Positions 13,660 through 13,862 of a stretch of 13,862 bases of DNA are shown here, in pieces. Positions within the stretch are counted from its first letter, which is position 1, and every line of letters begins with the position of its first letter. The position numbers and the translations under genes are program-made. Under the pieces are notes generated by a model that was given only the letters and a program-made list of their open reading frames with translations, had not been told where the DNA came from and did no database searches. Source of the stretch: JAAYWY01 sp050945275 (lineage in GTDB: Bacteria > Bacillota > DTU030 > DUMP01); the NCBI GenBank assembly GCA_050945275.1, contig JBMNSQ010000038.1, positions 1-13,862 on the forward strand, read 5' to 3'.

Positions 13660-13862
13660 ATGCACCCGAATAAAGTTTTTCTAGATAATGCGGCCACCTC
13701 CTATCCGAAGCCGGAAATTGTCCAGCAGGCCATGATGGACTACCTGGCTCATATCGGAGCCAGTCCCGGACGAGGCGGTTATAACCTTAGCCTAGAAGCC
13801 GCTCGTATAGTGCTGGACACCAGAGAAATTATTCGTAAGCTTTTTAATGCCCCGTCAGAAGA
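13660..13862 (+). CDS. Cysteine desulfurase/selenocysteine lyase-like enzyme (partial)
   Basis: The first 67 codons of a PLP-dependent class V aminotransferase, cut by the window end. VFLDNAATSYPKPEIVQQAM (6-25), followed by IGASPGRGGYNLSLEA, matches the N-terminus of the cysteine desulfurase family often encoded beside selD and selenium genes; these enzymes release sulfur or selenium from Cys or Sec as an enzyme-bound persulfide or perselenide. The PLP lysine and catalytic Cys lie beyond the window. The ATG at 13660 is one base after the LysR stop, and AGGGGGA at 13648-13654, inside the LysR end, serves as its ribosome binding site, so the two genes are coupled. Cys versus Sec preference cannot be read from this part. 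Confidence 0.9.
   Translation, partial: MHPNKVFLDNAATSYPKPEIVQQAMMDYLAHIGASPGRGGYNLSLEAARIVLDTREIIRKLFNAPSE

Overview
The window looks like chromosomal DNA of an anaerobic, Clostridia-type Bacillota (a Peptococcaceae/Moorella-like lineage is my best guess). Reasons: strong AGGAGG-type ribosome binding sites, some GTG starts, short A/T-rich sigma-A promoters, compact Rho-independent terminators, and gene families typical of such organisms (two-HMA-domain CopA, DegV, DUF3343, YedE, F420-ligase-like protein). The taxon is inferred from style, not shown. There are twelve intact or edge-cut genes and one gene remnant.

Layout. (1) 1-2700, plus strand: two tandem terminators, then a MATE drug/sodium antiporter from an extended -10 promoter overlapped by a palindrome, then a DegV-family fatty-acid-binding protein, closed by a symmetrical terminator shared with the convergent copA. 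(2) 2706-5263, minus strand: a single-gene copper-export unit, copA, with a textbook promoter whose start region carries a CsoR-like operator. (3) 5264-5809: a decayed intergenic stretch with a GC-rich hairpin and a nucleotidyltransferase remnant that still has a promoter. (4) 5810-9476, minus strand: an FAD-dependent SdhA/NadB-like oxidoreductase, a CNNM/CorC-type membrane protein and a class II aldolase, all in one direction; the aldolase ribosome binding site can be masked by an mRNA hairpin. (5) 9624-10808, minus strand: a separate unit for an F420-0:L-glutamate-ligase-like protein. (6) 10987-13862: a divergent cluster that reads as selenium metabolism. The leftward operon is yedE (YeeE/YedE transporter), a TusA/SirA-like protein and a DUF3343 putative S/Se carrier; the rightward operon is a LysR regulator of the selenium-associated type followed one base later by a cysteine desulfurase/selenocysteine-lyase-like gene cut by the window end.

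How they work together. In region 6 the likely logic is uptake of a reduced sulfur/selenium species by YedE, relay of the chalcogen on small cysteine-bearing proteins (TusA-like, DUF3343) and mobilisation by the PLP enzyme, with LysR acting from the shared intergenic region, where a T-N11-A box lies just upstream of the yedE -35. The copper unit is autonomous and presumably controlled by a CsoR encoded elsewhere. The FAD protein and the F420-ligase-like protein are the two genes whose substrates are least certain. I see no CRISPR array, rRNA, tRNA or intact mobile element.
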